A DNA stretch of 8,132 nucleotides from DATBDM01 sp036269915. Its GTDB lineage: Bacteria > Actinomycetota > Thermoleophilia > Solirubrobacterales > Solirubrobacteraceae. The translations under genes were made by a program, and so were the position numbers. This document shows positions 1-6,653 of this stretch, piece after piece. The DNA is taken from positions 1 to 8,132 of the forward strand of contig DATBDM010000274.1 in assembly GCA_036269915.1 (NCBI GenBank). Reading direction: 5' to 3'. Within the stretch, counting starts at the first letter, position 1, and every line of letters begins with the position of its first letter. The notes under the pieces were generated by a model. The model saw only the letters and a list, made by a program, of their open reading frames with translations, was not told the origin of the DNA and did not search any database.

Positions 1-29
1 CGGTCGAGCGCCTCCGCGGCGCCAGCTGA
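1..29 (+). CDS. Possible C-terminal tail of an upstream gene (partial)
   Basis: In the frame starting at base 3 the bases read VERLRGAS followed by a TGA at 27-29. The last base of this stop is the first base of a perfect hairpin (29-60), which is where a terminator would be expected after a real gene. Only eight codons are visible, so no family can be named. The other two forward frames read on through the hairpin, which makes them less attractive. The call rests on the stop-plus-hairpin arrangement alone and is weak. Confidence 0.25.
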
Positions 30-60
30 ATGGGCCACGAGGCCGCCGCCGTGGCCCATT
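29..60 (+). terminator. Hairpin, probable terminator of the gene entering from the left
   Basis: Bases 29-39 and 50-60 are perfect reverse complements (11 bp, AATGGGCCACG against CGTGGCCCATT) around a 10-base loop. No T-run follows, which is common for terminators of high-GC Actinomycetota. The hairpin starts on the last base of a TGA stop. Parts of it (GTGGCCCAT) recur near base 291, so it could instead belong to a family of dyads in this gene-free stretch. Confidence 0.45.
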
Positions 61-387
61 GCACGGTAAGATGGTCGCAATTTGCGAAGTTTTGTCGGCG
101 GAGCGCGTAGAAGTACAACTTCTTGATTTGCAGGCAAAACGTCGCCTTGGGCGCCCGCGGCCCGGCACCTGAAAATCGTGGTGCCCGCGGTTCGAGCCTG
201 CTCTCGCCGCTCTCGAACGGCCCTTCCGGGCTTCGTCTATGCTCGATTGCGCTTCGACGCGGTGCGAGCCGCCGCCTGTCTTTAGCTCCTGTGGCCCATC
301 TCGTGGGCCATCCACGGTCTTCGCTGCGAGCCCGTCACGCGTGCGGCGTAGCGACACATGCCTTAGCCATCGGCCATAACCCCCTGA
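61..387. other. Gene-free, hairpin-rich stretch upstream of the permease
   Basis: No reading frame here has a plausible start, domain or protein composition; the one long open frame through it reads as Arg/Ser/Ala-rich low complexity and runs into the permease in another frame. The DNA holds several dyads: AGAAGT/ACTTCT at 109-123; a two-part stem at 155-190 (GGCACC/GGTGCC extended by CCGCG/CGCGG past a 4-base bulge); a bulged stem at 214-235 with loop TTCC; and TGGCCCA/TGGGCCA at 292-310. Bases 75-145 are visibly less GC-rich than the rest. It could be a structured leader, a non-coding RNA, or the decayed edge of a mobile element. No tRNA cloverleaf can be drawn. Confidence 0.4.
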
Positions 388-1347
388 GTGACTCCGCTCG
401 CACGCCGCATCCTGTTCGCGCCGGTCGTGTTCCTCGCCGTGGCCGTCGTCATCTTCGGGGGACTGCGAATCCTCCGACCGGATCTCTATCCCGGCGACTC
501 GCTGGCGGGCGGGGTCGTCCATGACCTCGACCGGGGGCTGCTGCACCTCGACCTCGGCTGTGCGCCGCCCGGCGGACTGACGGGCTCGGGCGCCAGGCCG
601 AGTGGGAAGTGCATGCCCGTCCGGGTCCTGTGGCAGCGCGGCATGATGGCCGACGTCTGGCTGCTGGTGGGGTCGATCATCGTCGGTGGCGTCGCCGGCG
701 TGCTCGGCGGGCTGTGGTGCGTCGGGCACCCGGGGTCGCGGTCCGCGCGCGCGCTGCAGGGGGCCGCCGCGCTGGCCTACTGCGCGCCCGTGTACGTCGT
801 GGGCCTGGTGCTGCTGTACCTCTTCAACCCCGTGTTGGGCATCGTCCACGTCCCGTTCTTCTTCGACGCCGTGCCGCGCTGGGCCTCGCCGTTCACGGAT
901 CCCTGGACGTGGCTACGGGCGCTGCTCGTCCCGTGGCTGGTCCTCGCGGCGCCGCTGGCCGGCATGTGCCTGCGGCTGACCTTCGCCCTGGCCCGCGAGA
1001 TCACCGAGGAGGACTACGTCCGGACCGCGAACGCGAAGGGCCTGACGCCGAACACCGTCGTACGCCGCCACGTCGGCCGCCCGACGTTCGGCGCAACGGT
1101 CTCCTTCGCACCCGTCACGCTGCCGCTGTTCCTCCTCAACGTCTTGCTGGTCGAGCGGCTCTTCTCGATACCCGGCTTCTTCGACAAGGTCTGGGGCGCC
1201 ATCGGCCACAACGGCGAAAGCGCGATCAACCTCCCGATCATCATCGCGGCCGCGCTGTGGACCACGATGCTCCTGATCATCCTCGGGATCATCGCCGACG
1301 CGATCCTCGGGCAGCTCGACCCGCGCGTGCGGGGCGCGGGGTTGTAG
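388..1347 (+). CDS. ABC transporter permease, DppB/OppB (peptide/nickel) family
   Basis: A 319-residue inner-membrane permease subunit of a binding-protein-dependent importer, probably for oligopeptides or a similar solute. Six hydrophobic segments lie near residues 8-29, 89-112, 124-147, 177-203, 238-257 and 283-305. The cytoplasmic EAA loop, which docks the ATPase, is at about 205-232 (EDYVRTANAKGL). Other family marks are the LDLG segment after TM1 (canonically GDLG), ERLFSIPGF near 256-264, and the LDPRVR tail at 310-315. The GTG start at 388 directly follows an in-frame TGA (385-387), so no longer start exists, and it places TM1 at the N-terminus; there is no strong ribosome-binding site. 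The loop between TM1 and TM2 is Gly/Pro-rich with two Cys. No second permease, ATPase or binding protein is in the window, so it is an orphan here and the substrate is unknown. Confidence 0.92.
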   Translation: MTPLARRILFAPVVFLAVAVVIFGGLRILRPDLYPGDSLAGGVVHDLDRGLLHLDLGCAPPGGLTGSGARPSGKCMPVRVLWQRGMMADVWLLVGSIIVGGVAGVLGGLWCVGHPGSRSARALQGAAALAYCAPVYVVGLVLLYLFNPVLGIVHVPFFFDAVPRWASPFTDPWTWLRALLVPWLVLAAPLAGMCLRLTFALAREITEEDYVRTANAKGLTPNTVVRRHVGRPTFGATVSFAPVTLPLFLLNVLLVERLFSIPGFFDKVWGAIGHNGESAINLPIIIAAALWTTMLLIILGIIADAILGQLDPRVRGAGL

Positions 1348-1377
1348 AGCAGCTCACGGGCGGCGCCTCCGGCCGAG

Positions 1378-1405
1378 CATCCGGGCCTCCGAAGAGGCCC
1401 GGATG
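1378..1405. terminator. Bidirectional terminator between convergent genes
   Basis: A perfect 12-bp stem (1378-1389 with 1394-1405, CATCCGGGCCTC against GAGGCCCGGATG) closes on a four-base CGAA loop. It begins 30 bases after the permease stop and ends 43 bases from the stop of the opposing secreted-protein gene. Being symmetric, it can act in both transcripts. No clear T-run follows on either strand. Confidence 0.8.
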
Positions 1406-1448
1406 GATCAGCCGATGGTGAGCCCCGGCTAGCGCGACTCGGCCGAGT

Positions 1449-2645
1449 TCATCGAGCGGACGCCGCGTCGTCGGCGAAGTGCACGTCGACGAAGCGCGGG
1501 CGGTTGTTGTTCGCGTTCGCGTAGATGTCGTAGATCGACCAGGTGTTGACGTTGTAGGAGATGAGGAGCTCGCCCGGGCGGCTGAGCTCGGGATGCGCCG
1601 CGACGTTGTAGCCCGCGTAGATGCCCGGCCCCTCCTCGGGCGCCCTGTAGACGGCGGTGCGGTTCGTGAACGGACCGGTCGGCGAATCCGCGGTGGCGGC
1701 GTAGATCGTGCCGCCCAGCCCCACGCTGGTGGTGAGCACGTAGTGATCGCCGACCCGGCTGACGCTGTACGAGGAGCCGACGCCTCCGTCCACGAGACGT
1801 GCCGAGGCGGTCGGGTCCTTGGACCAGCCGGAGCCGGTGAAGAAGTCCCAGTCGTGGTCGACGAGGTGGCCGGTACGGGCGCGCGCTACGTGCATGTGGC
1901 CGCTCTCCGCGCCGTAGACGTACACGTAGCCGCCGCAGCGCATCAGCTCCACGCCCCACTGGACGTTGCTCGCCGCGTAGGTCGGCGCGATGCTCTCGAG
2001 CTTCACGTCCTTGGAGAACGTGGCGATGTCGGTGCCGGTCCACGTGAAGTTGAACGGCGGATCCCCGTCGGTCGGCGCCTGCGCGAACTCGAAGATGCGC
2101 AGCCGGCCGCCGTCGACGATCCCGTCGCCGTTCCAGTACCAGTGGGCGTTCGTGCCCGACGGATCCCACGGCGGCGCGGTGTTGGTCTCACCCGCCAGCG
2201 ACTGCGGGTGCTCGTGCGTGCCGGCGGTCACGGTCGTGTCCGGAAGGCCGTCGCGGCCGCCGAACACGGCGGAGTTGTGCACGAAGGCGTTGTCGAGCGG
2301 CATGCTCTCGTCGTCGTTGACGGGGCCCATGAAGGTGTCGTTGAGCATCCAGACCACCCGGTGGCCGGGCAGATCGGTCGAGTACATGCCGTCGGAGGCG
2401 CCCCAGCCACGACGGTCGGCCCAGCCGCCGCCGGAGTTGCCGAACTGCCGCCAGGCGTCGGTGAACCGGGTATCGAGCGTCCCGCCCACCACGCGAGGCG
2501 CGGGCGCCGACGTCCCGCTCGTAGCGCACGCGCTGGGCGTCACGGTCGCCGCCCCTGCGCCCGGAGCGGCCACGAGCGCCGACAACGTTGTCAGGATGCC
2601 GCCCAGCACCGCCATGCGCAGACGCGTGCGAAGGTGCACGTTCAT
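1449..2645 (-). CDS. Secreted protein, probable five-bladed beta-propeller (DUF5005/DUF4185-like)
   Basis: About 398 residues with a Sec signal peptide: a basic start (RTRLR), a hydrophobic core (MAVLGGILTTLSALVAA) and an AGA-A cleavage region near residue 32. The mature part has repeated Trp/Tyr/Gly-rich beta blades. Typical segments are DGMYSTDL, VVWMLNDTFMGPV, YVYVYGAESG, SSYSVSRVGDHYVLTTS, ATADSPTGPF and YNVAAHPELS with LLISYNVN. This pattern resembles DUF5005/DUF4185-type extracellular propellers, which are distantly like GH43/GH32 glycosidase folds; the assignment is from memory and enzymatic activity is not shown. Two Cys remain after cleavage, one just after the signal and one at MRCGG. 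The ATG at 2645 is preferred because AAAGGCGG lies 6 bases upstream; an ATG at 2651 is also in frame but only 0 bases from that motif. Upstream lie a LacI-type operator and a possible promoter, suggesting induction by a small molecule, perhaps a sugar. Confidence 0.88.
   Translation of the reverse strand: MNVHLRTRLRMAVLGGILTTLSALVAAPGAGAATVTPSACATSGTSAPAPRVVGGTLDTRFTDAWRQFGNSGGGWADRRGWGASDGMYSTDLPGHRVVWMLNDTFMGPVNDDESMPLDNAFVHNSAVFGGRDGLPDTTVTAGTHEHPQSLAGETNTAPPWDPSGTNAHWYWNGDGIVDGGRLRIFEFAQAPTDGDPPFNFTWTGTDIATFSKDVKLESIAPTYAASNVQWGVELMRCGGYVYVYGAESGHMHVARARTGHLVDHDWDFFTGSGWSKDPTASARLVDGGVGSSYSVSRVGDHYVLTTSVGLGGTIYAATADSPTGPFTNRTAVYRAPEEGPGIYAGYNVAAHPELSRPGELLISYNVNTWSIYDIYANANNNRPRFVDVHFADDAASAR
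2581..2592. promoter_or_regulatory. Second (intragenic) LacI-type operator core, O2
   Basis: GACAACGTTGTC is a perfect 12-bp palindrome and repeats the centre of the palindrome at 2733-2758. The centres are 159 bp apart, close to 15 helical turns at 10.5 bp per turn, so both sites face the same side of the DNA. It lies in the signal-peptide codons for TTLS on the minus strand. The ACA and TTG codons it imposes each occur only once in the whole gene, here, which suggests that the DNA sequence itself is selected. Repressor identity is inferred, not seen. Confidence 0.6.
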
Positions 2646-2651
2646 CTCCAT

Positions 2652-2659
2652 CCGCCTTT
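2652..2659 (-). promoter_or_regulatory. Ribosome-binding site that decides the start of the secreted propeller gene
   Basis: AAAGGCGG on the minus strand abuts the ATG at 2651 but lies 6 bases from the ATG at 2645, with AAAGG 9 bases away. The spacing favours the second ATG as the true start. Confidence 0.5.
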
Positions 2660-2732
2660 CTCGAAGCCGGCAGCGAACGGAGTCCTCGCCCGCGCCAAGC
2701 CCTTGTCGTCGCCACCCGAGTGGCTTTCCGCC

Positions 2733-2758
2733 GCCTCATGACAACGTTGTCATGAGGC
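2733..2758. promoter_or_regulatory. 26-bp perfect palindrome, LacI/GalR-family operator (O1)
   Basis: The 26 bases are an uninterrupted perfect palindrome centred between 2745 and 2746. The core TGACAACGTTGTCA has the central CG and AAC/GTT half-sites typical of LacI/GalR-family operators. It lies in the 155-bp spacer between the kinase stop and the propeller start, 8 bp downstream of a -10-like element, where a bound repressor would block transcription start. Flanking CATGAGG arms extend the symmetry beyond a usual LacI site. No LacI-family gene is in the window. A purely terminator role for the kinase is less likely, because there is no loop or T-run and the core recurs at 2581-2592. Confidence 0.7.
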
Positions 2759-2766
2759 CTGCGGAC

Positions 2767-2795
2767 ATCTCACCATCCGCTGGGGCCTTTGTCAA
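2767..2795 (-). promoter_or_regulatory. Possible sigma-70-type promoter of the secreted propeller gene
   Basis: On the minus strand a perfect -35 hexamer TTGACA (2795-2790) is followed after 17 bp by TGAGAT (2772-2767), which matches the -10 consensus at three of six positions including the last two. The predicted start of transcription is near 2760, immediately before the 26-bp palindrome, giving a leader of about 115 bases. The -35 lies just after the kinase stop codon. The weak -10 keeps this tentative. Confidence 0.4.
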
Positions 2796-2800
2796 GCCGC

Positions 2801-5722
2801 CTATCCGCGTGTGAGCGGCAGTGTGGCGGCGAGCACCGTGCCGCCGTCCGCGGGGCTCTCGATCGTCACCCACCCGCCCAGCGCGGCGGCCCGGTCTCGA
2901 AGCCCCAGCAGCCCGGCGCCGTCCGGATCGGCGCCGCCGATGCCGTCATCGCGCACCTCGATGCGCAGCGCCACGTCCGTCGCCGAGGCCGTGACCTCGG
3001 CGGAGGTCGCCTCGGCGTGCTTGAGCACGTTGGTCAGCGCCTCGGCGACGGTGAAGTACGCGCTCGCCTCGACCTCGGCCGGGAACCGCTGATCCGGGAC
3101 GTCGACGCGCACCGGAAGCTCCAGGCGCGAGACGACGGTCCGGATCGCGGCTCGCAGACCGCTGTGCGTGAGGTTCGCGGGCAGGATCCCGCGTGCCAGC
3201 TCGCGCAGCTCGGCGTTGCCGAGCTCCACGTGCTCGAGCGCCTCCTCGACCAGCGACCGCAGCTCCCCGTCGTCGTCCGGCAGCGCTCGGCGCGCGAGCT
3301 TCAGCGACACGATGCCGTGGACGAGCCGCTGCTGGGCGCCGTCGTGCAGGTCGCGGACCACGCGCCGCCGGACGTCGTCCGCCGTGGTCAGCAGCCGCGC
3401 CCGGGAGGCGTTGAGCTGGTCGCGCCCGTCGGCGTTGGCGATGGCGGTGTCGAGCAGCTCGCCGAACTGTGCCATTCGCCGCTCCGTGTCGGGCGGGGGC
3501 GGCTGCTCGCCCATCCAGTTCGCCACGGTGACGCCCCAGACGCGGCCGTCGACGAGGATCGGGACACCGACGCCGGAGCGGAAGCGCAGCCGCTCGATGA
3601 CGTGTCCGATGCTCCCATGGGTGTCGGCGTAGGTGTCCTGGCGCGCGGGCTGCCCCGTTCGCCGGACGGCGGCGGTGACGCTGTGGGGGTCGTCGTGCCG
3701 GATCCGCGTGCCCGGTTGCAGCTGCGGCTCCTGCGCGCCACGGTGGGCGACGATCGTCAGCTCGCCGTCCTGCTCGTAGCGGCACATCGTGAGCCCCCCG
3801 TCGGCCTGCAGCAGCGCGTGCATCTCCGCGGCCACGGAGTCGAACACCGCGGCCGGCGAGGCGCCGTGGGCCACGAGCGTCGCCACCCGGCGCAGCGCCG
3901 CCTGCTCATCGGCGAGCCGGCTGAGCGCCATGCGCGACTCCGCGTTGGCGACCGCGGTCGCGACCAGCTCGGTGAACTTCTCCAACCGCTGCTCGGCGTC
4001 GTGTGGCAACGGCTCCCGGCTCGCCACGCTGATCACCCCCCATGGGCGCCCCTCCACCACGACCGGGCTCGACACGCCCGAGACGGCCTTCATCTCCCGA
4101 GCCACCGCACTGAACGGCGCGTCGGTGCGCGCGGACCGGCCGGTGCGGTAGACCGCGGCCGCCGCGGTGGTCGCGGTCAGCGGCAACCGCGAGCCCACGT
4201 CCAGCCCCGCCATGGGCTTGACCAGCCCGACGATGATGTGCGCCGGGCCATCGGGATCCCACCGCCCGACGGTCGCCATGTCGGAGCCGAACATGCGGCC
4301 GACCTCACGGCTGACGGCCGCGAAGAGCTCTGCCGGCTCCACGCCCCGCGCCACCAGCGTCGCCACCCGCTGCAACGCCGCCTGGTCCTCGGCGAGCCGG
4401 CTGAGCGCCTCGCGCGACTCCGCGTTCCCGACCGCGGTGGCGATCAGCTCGGCGAGCTTCTTCCGCCGCGCCTCGGCCTCCGGGGGCAGGACTTCGTCTC
4501 CGGTCCTCCCCACCGTCATCGTGCCCCAGAGCTCCCCGTCGACGACGATCGGGCTCGCAAGCGCGGTGCGGATCCCCTCCGCCCGCACGGCGTCGGGCAG
4601 CCCGGGCGCCAGTGGGTCGTCCGTGTCGAAGCGCGCTGCACGGCCCGTCGCGCGCACGGCCGCGACGACGTAGCGCGGGTCGGGCACGATCCGGGTGCCC
4701 GGCCGGCGCGACGCGTTGCGGGCGCCCATCGTGGTCACCGTCCCGTCGGCCTCGAACCTGACGACCGCCGCGTTGTCGCAGGCCAGGAGCGCCCGGGCCT
4801 CATCGGCCACCGCCTGGAAGATCGGCTCTGCCCCGATCCCCTGCGCGACCAGCGTCGCGACGCGCCGCAGCGCTGCCTGCTCGTCGGCCAGCCGCTCGAC
4901 CTCGGTGCGCGCCTGGGCGTTGGCGATCGCGATCGCCACGAGCTCCGCGAACTGTCCCAGCTTCGTCTCAGTCCCCGGAGCCAACGGCTCTCGACCCGTG
5001 CGCGCCACGCCGAGCGCGCCCCACACGCGGCCGCCCACGAGGATCGGCGCGATCACCTCGTCGCCGTCCGTCGCCAGGCGCGTCCCGGGCGCCATGACGT
5101 TCCCGTAGGAGGCGACCATGGTCGCGGTGCCGTCGCGTTCGTCGCGCCACAACGAGATGTCGACGTCGCCGATCACGTGCGCGACCTCCTCGGCGACCTT
5201 GCCCAACACCTCAGCGGGCGGCGCCTCGGTGGCCACCAGAGTCGCCACCCGGCGCAGCGCCGCCTGCTCCTCCGCCGCCCGCGCCGTCTGTGCTTCCGCC
5301 GCGCGGCGCTCCGTGACGTCGACGATCGTCCCCACGATCTCGACGGCCTCCCCGGACGCGCCCGGCACGGGATGCCCGAAGGCATGGATGATCCGCGGCG
5401 CACTCCCGGGGACGAGCACGCGGTATTCCACCTCGACGTCCGTGAGCTCGCGGATGCCCTCCGACATCGCCTCCCTGCACATCGCCCGGTCGTCCGGATG
5501 GATGCGCCCGAAGAAGTCCTCGAGCGACGGGAGCCCCTGCGCGGGATCGAAGCCGTACAACCGCGAGTGCTCGGCCGACGAGTACCTCAACGCCTGCGTC
5601 GCGACCTCGATGGTAAAGCTGCCCGTGCGCGTCAGCCGCTGCGTCTCGGCCAGATACGCCTCGCTGCGGCGCAGCGCAGCCGACTGCGGGTTCTCTGGTG
5701 CCTCGCTGGACATGGGCGACAC
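2801..5722 (-). CDS. Soluble multi-GAF sensor histidine kinase (PAS, four GAF units, HisKA_3, HATPase_c)
   Basis: A 973-residue kinase that would autophosphorylate on His and pass phosphate to a NarL/LuxR-type response regulator. An N-terminal PAS domain spans about 18-140 (YGFDPAQG, FGRIHPDDR, GTIVDVTERR). Four GAF-like units of about 130-190 residues follow. Each is preceded by a near-identical helix of the (E/D)EQAALRRVATLVA type starting near 150, 277, 441 and 601, and each contains an inner strand pair such as SPIVVDGELWG or VPILVDGRVWG. The HisKA_3 H-box is DLHDGAQQRL with the phospho-acceptor at His793. The ATPase shows EALTNVLKHAEA (Asn898) and DDGIGG (Asp925-Asp926), then GLLGLRDRAAALGG. 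No membrane segment or signal peptide is visible, so it senses a cytoplasmic cue; the ligands are unknown. The GTG start at 5722 has GAGG nine bases upstream; an in-frame ATG at 5713 is an alternative. No response regulator is in the window. Confidence 0.96.
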   Translation of the reverse strand: MSPMSSEAPENPQSAALRRSEAYLAETQRLTRTGSFTIEVATQALRYSSAEHSRLYGFDPAQGLPSLEDFFGRIHPDDRAMCREAMSEGIRELTDVEVEYRVLVPGSAPRIIHAFGHPVPGASGEAVEIVGTIVDVTERRAAEAQTARAAEEQAALRRVATLVATEAPPAEVLGKVAEEVAHVIGDVDISLWRDERDGTATMVASYGNVMAPGTRLATDGDEVIAPILVGGRVWGALGVARTGREPLAPGTETKLGQFAELVAIAIANAQARTEVERLADEQAALRRVATLVAQGIGAEPIFQAVADEARALLACDNAAVVRFEADGTVTTMGARNASRRPGTRIVPDPRYVVAAVRATGRAARFDTDDPLAPGLPDAVRAEGIRTALASPIVVDGELWGTMTVGRTGDEVLPPEAEARRKKLAELIATAVGNAESREALSRLAEDQAALQRVATLVARGVEPAELFAAVSREVGRMFGSDMATVGRWDPDGPAHIIVGLVKPMAGLDVGSRLPLTATTAAAAVYRTGRSARTDAPFSAVAREMKAVSGVSSPVVVEGRPWGVISVASREPLPHDAEQRLEKFTELVATAVANAESRMALSRLADEQAALRRVATLVAHGASPAAVFDSVAAEMHALLQADGGLTMCRYEQDGELTIVAHRGAQEPQLQPGTRIRHDDPHSVTAAVRRTGQPARQDTYADTHGSIGHVIERLRFRSGVGVPILVDGRVWGVTVANWMGEQPPPPDTERRMAQFGELLDTAIANADGRDQLNASRARLLTTADDVRRRVVRDLHDGAQQRLVHGIVSLKLARRALPDDDGELRSLVEEALEHVELGNAELRELARGILPANLTHSGLRAAIRTVVSRLELPVRVDVPDQRFPAEVEASAYFTVAEALTNVLKHAEATSAEVTASATDVALRIEVRDDGIGGADPDGAGLLGLRDRAAALGGWVTIESPADGGTVLAATLPLTRG

Positions 5723-5784
5723 CCCGACGGGCCTCGAAGTCTACGTCCATGGAGCGCAAGGAGCCGGTGACGGGGGCGTGGAGC

Positions 5785-5814
5785 ACACCCGCGCGGACCG
5801 GTCCGCGCGGGTGT
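5785..5814 (-). terminator. 30-bp perfect palindrome, probable terminator of the small secreted-protein gene
   Basis: Bases 5785-5814 form an uninterrupted perfect palindrome, ACACCCGCGCGGACC and its reverse complement. It starts 12 bases past the stop of the gene at 5827-6612 and lies 62 bases before the kinase start. A GC-rich hairpin without a T-run is typical of high-GC Actinomycetota terminators. It would insulate the kinase from upstream transcription. A protein-binding site near the kinase promoter is the alternative reading. Confidence 0.65.
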
Positions 5815-5826
5815 ACAGGCGTCTGC

Positions 5827-6612
5827 TCAGCGGGCGCGGACCGCGCGACTCGAGGCCGTCGCGCTGCCCGCGGCGTTCGTGGCCGTGACCCGGCAGAGGA
5901 CCTTGTGGCCGCGCAGGGGACGGCGCACCTTGAGCTTCTGTCCCGAGGCGAGCTTCTTGCCGTGCCCCTTGACGTACCAGCGGTAGCCGCGGCTGGTGGG
6001 CTTGTTCGACCAGGTGCCCGCATGGCAAGTCAGCGCGTGGCCGTTGCGGGAGATCCACGGGTGGACCACGACGACGGGCTTCGTGGTCGTCGGGGTGGGT
6101 GTCGGTGTGGGCGTCGGCGTCGGCGACGCGGACTTGACGACCCCGCGCAGCTGTCCGCTGGCGAACGTCGAGAAGTCGCCCTGAACGTAGCCGCAGAGCA
6201 GGTAGTTGCCGCCGCTGGTGAAGGTGATCTTGAAGGGCTGGTTGTAGCTCGGGCCCATCCCGACCTGGAAGCCGCCGGGCGGGCTGACCCAGGACTCGTG
6301 GCCGCCCGAGTGCAGCGCGGCCGCGCTCTCGGTGTCGAAGTCGGCCGCACACGTCGGGTCGACGTCGGCGTCCTTGAGGAAGACGTAGATGTCGAAGCCG
6401 AACATCGTGTCGTCGGGGTTCAGCGTCCCGCTGGCCGTGTAGTTCGTGGCACGGCCGACCACGGCGGACGGGTCGTTCTGGACCATCGAGATCGTCTCGC
6501 CGGCGGCCTGGGCCTGCGCGGCCGAGAGCCCGATGGCGGCGGGGACCAGCAGTCCGAGGGTGAGGGCCCGGCGCAGCGCGACCGGAGGGCGATCAGGGCG
6601 TGTGCGTGTCAT
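5827..6612 (-). CDS. Small secreted two-domain protein with Thr-Pro linker and Ig-like C-terminal module
   Basis: About 261 residues. The N-terminus is a signal peptide: a basic start (TRTRPDRPPVALRR), a hydrophobic core (ALTLGLLVPAAIGL) and an AQAQA-A cleavage region. The first mature domain (about 38-160) is beta-rich with two Cys (CAADF, LLCGY) that could pair. A TPTPTP linker follows at about 163-180. The C-terminal module (about 185-261) shows LTCHAGTWS, YRWYVKG, KVRRPLRGHKVLCRVTATNAAGSATA: a Cys-Trp-Cys Ig-like pattern common in secreted actinobacterial proteins and frequent in Solirubrobacterales. Function is unknown; a cell-surface or matrix-binding role is an inference. The ATG at 6612 is chosen because GGAG (6626-6623) lies ten bases upstream; the in-frame GTG at 6621 leaves only one base after that motif. 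The gene is divergent from the AfsR-like regulator and may share its control region. Confidence 0.88.
   Translation of the reverse strand: MTRTRPDRPPVALRRALTLGLLVPAAIGLSAAQAQAAGETISMVQNDPSAVVGRATNYTASGTLNPDDTMFGFDIYVFLKDADVDPTCAADFDTESAAALHSGGHESWVSPPGGFQVGMGPSYNQPFKITFTSGGNYLLCGYVQGDFSTFASGQLRGVVKSASPTPTPTPTPTPTTTKPVVVVHPWISRNGHALTCHAGTWSNKPTSRGYRWYVKGHGKKLASGQKLKVRRPLRGHKVLCRVTATNAAGSATASSRAVRAR
6082..6123 (-). repeat. Simple repeat encoding the Thr-Pro linker
   Basis: Alternating Pro and Thr codons (plus-strand triplets cgg/ggg and cgt/tgt/ggt) make a six-base periodic tract, ending in three Thr codons before Lys. It encodes an extended, probably flexible spacer between the two domains of the secreted protein. 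Such tracts change length by slippage, so the linker length may vary between strains. Confidence 0.7.
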
Positions 6613-6633
6613 GCGGTGCACACTCCAGAAGCC

Positions 6634-6653
6634 CGCTCAACGATCGCTCAACG
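6634..6653 (+). promoter_or_regulatory. Direct repeat with 11-bp period, candidate SARP/AfsR-type box
   Basis: CGCTCAACG occurs at 6634-6642 and again, identically, at 6645-6653, a period of 11 bp. SARP/AfsR-family winged-helix regulators are known to bind short direct repeats with this spacing, placed 8 bp before a -10 element. Here eight bases separate the second repeat from TACGCT (6662-6667), a TAnnnT -10-like hexamer reading toward the regulator gene. The repeat lies in the 74-bp spacer between the two divergent genes. Only two copies are seen, and binding is an inference. Confidence 0.45.

Noticed and set aside
181..205. GGTTCGAGCC, resembling a tRNA T-arm
   Set aside because: The flanking bases cannot form the 5-bp T-stem, and no acceptor stem or anticodon arm can be drawn upstream.
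123..524. A 133-codon open frame running from the gene-free stretch into the permease gene
   Set aside because: Low-complexity Arg/Ser/Ala translation, no ribosome-binding site, and its second half overlaps the convincing permease frame.
1479..2741. A 420-codon open frame on the plus strand opposite the secreted propeller
   Set aside because: Val/Arg/Ala-rich with no recognisable motif; the minus-strand protein has a signal peptide and a coherent fold pattern.
2733..2758. The palindrome read purely as the kinase terminator
   Set aside because: It has no natural loop or T-run, lies just downstream of a promoter-like element, and its core is repeated at 2581-2592 inside the next gene, which fits an operator better. 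A secondary terminator role is not excluded.
2789..5770. A 993-codon open frame on the plus strand opposite the histidine kinase
   Set aside because: Its translation is Arg/His/Asp/Gly-rich low complexity with no domain, while the minus-strand frame gives a complete PAS-GAF-HisKA_3-HATPase kinase. Long antisense frames are a usual by-product of GC-rich third codon positions.
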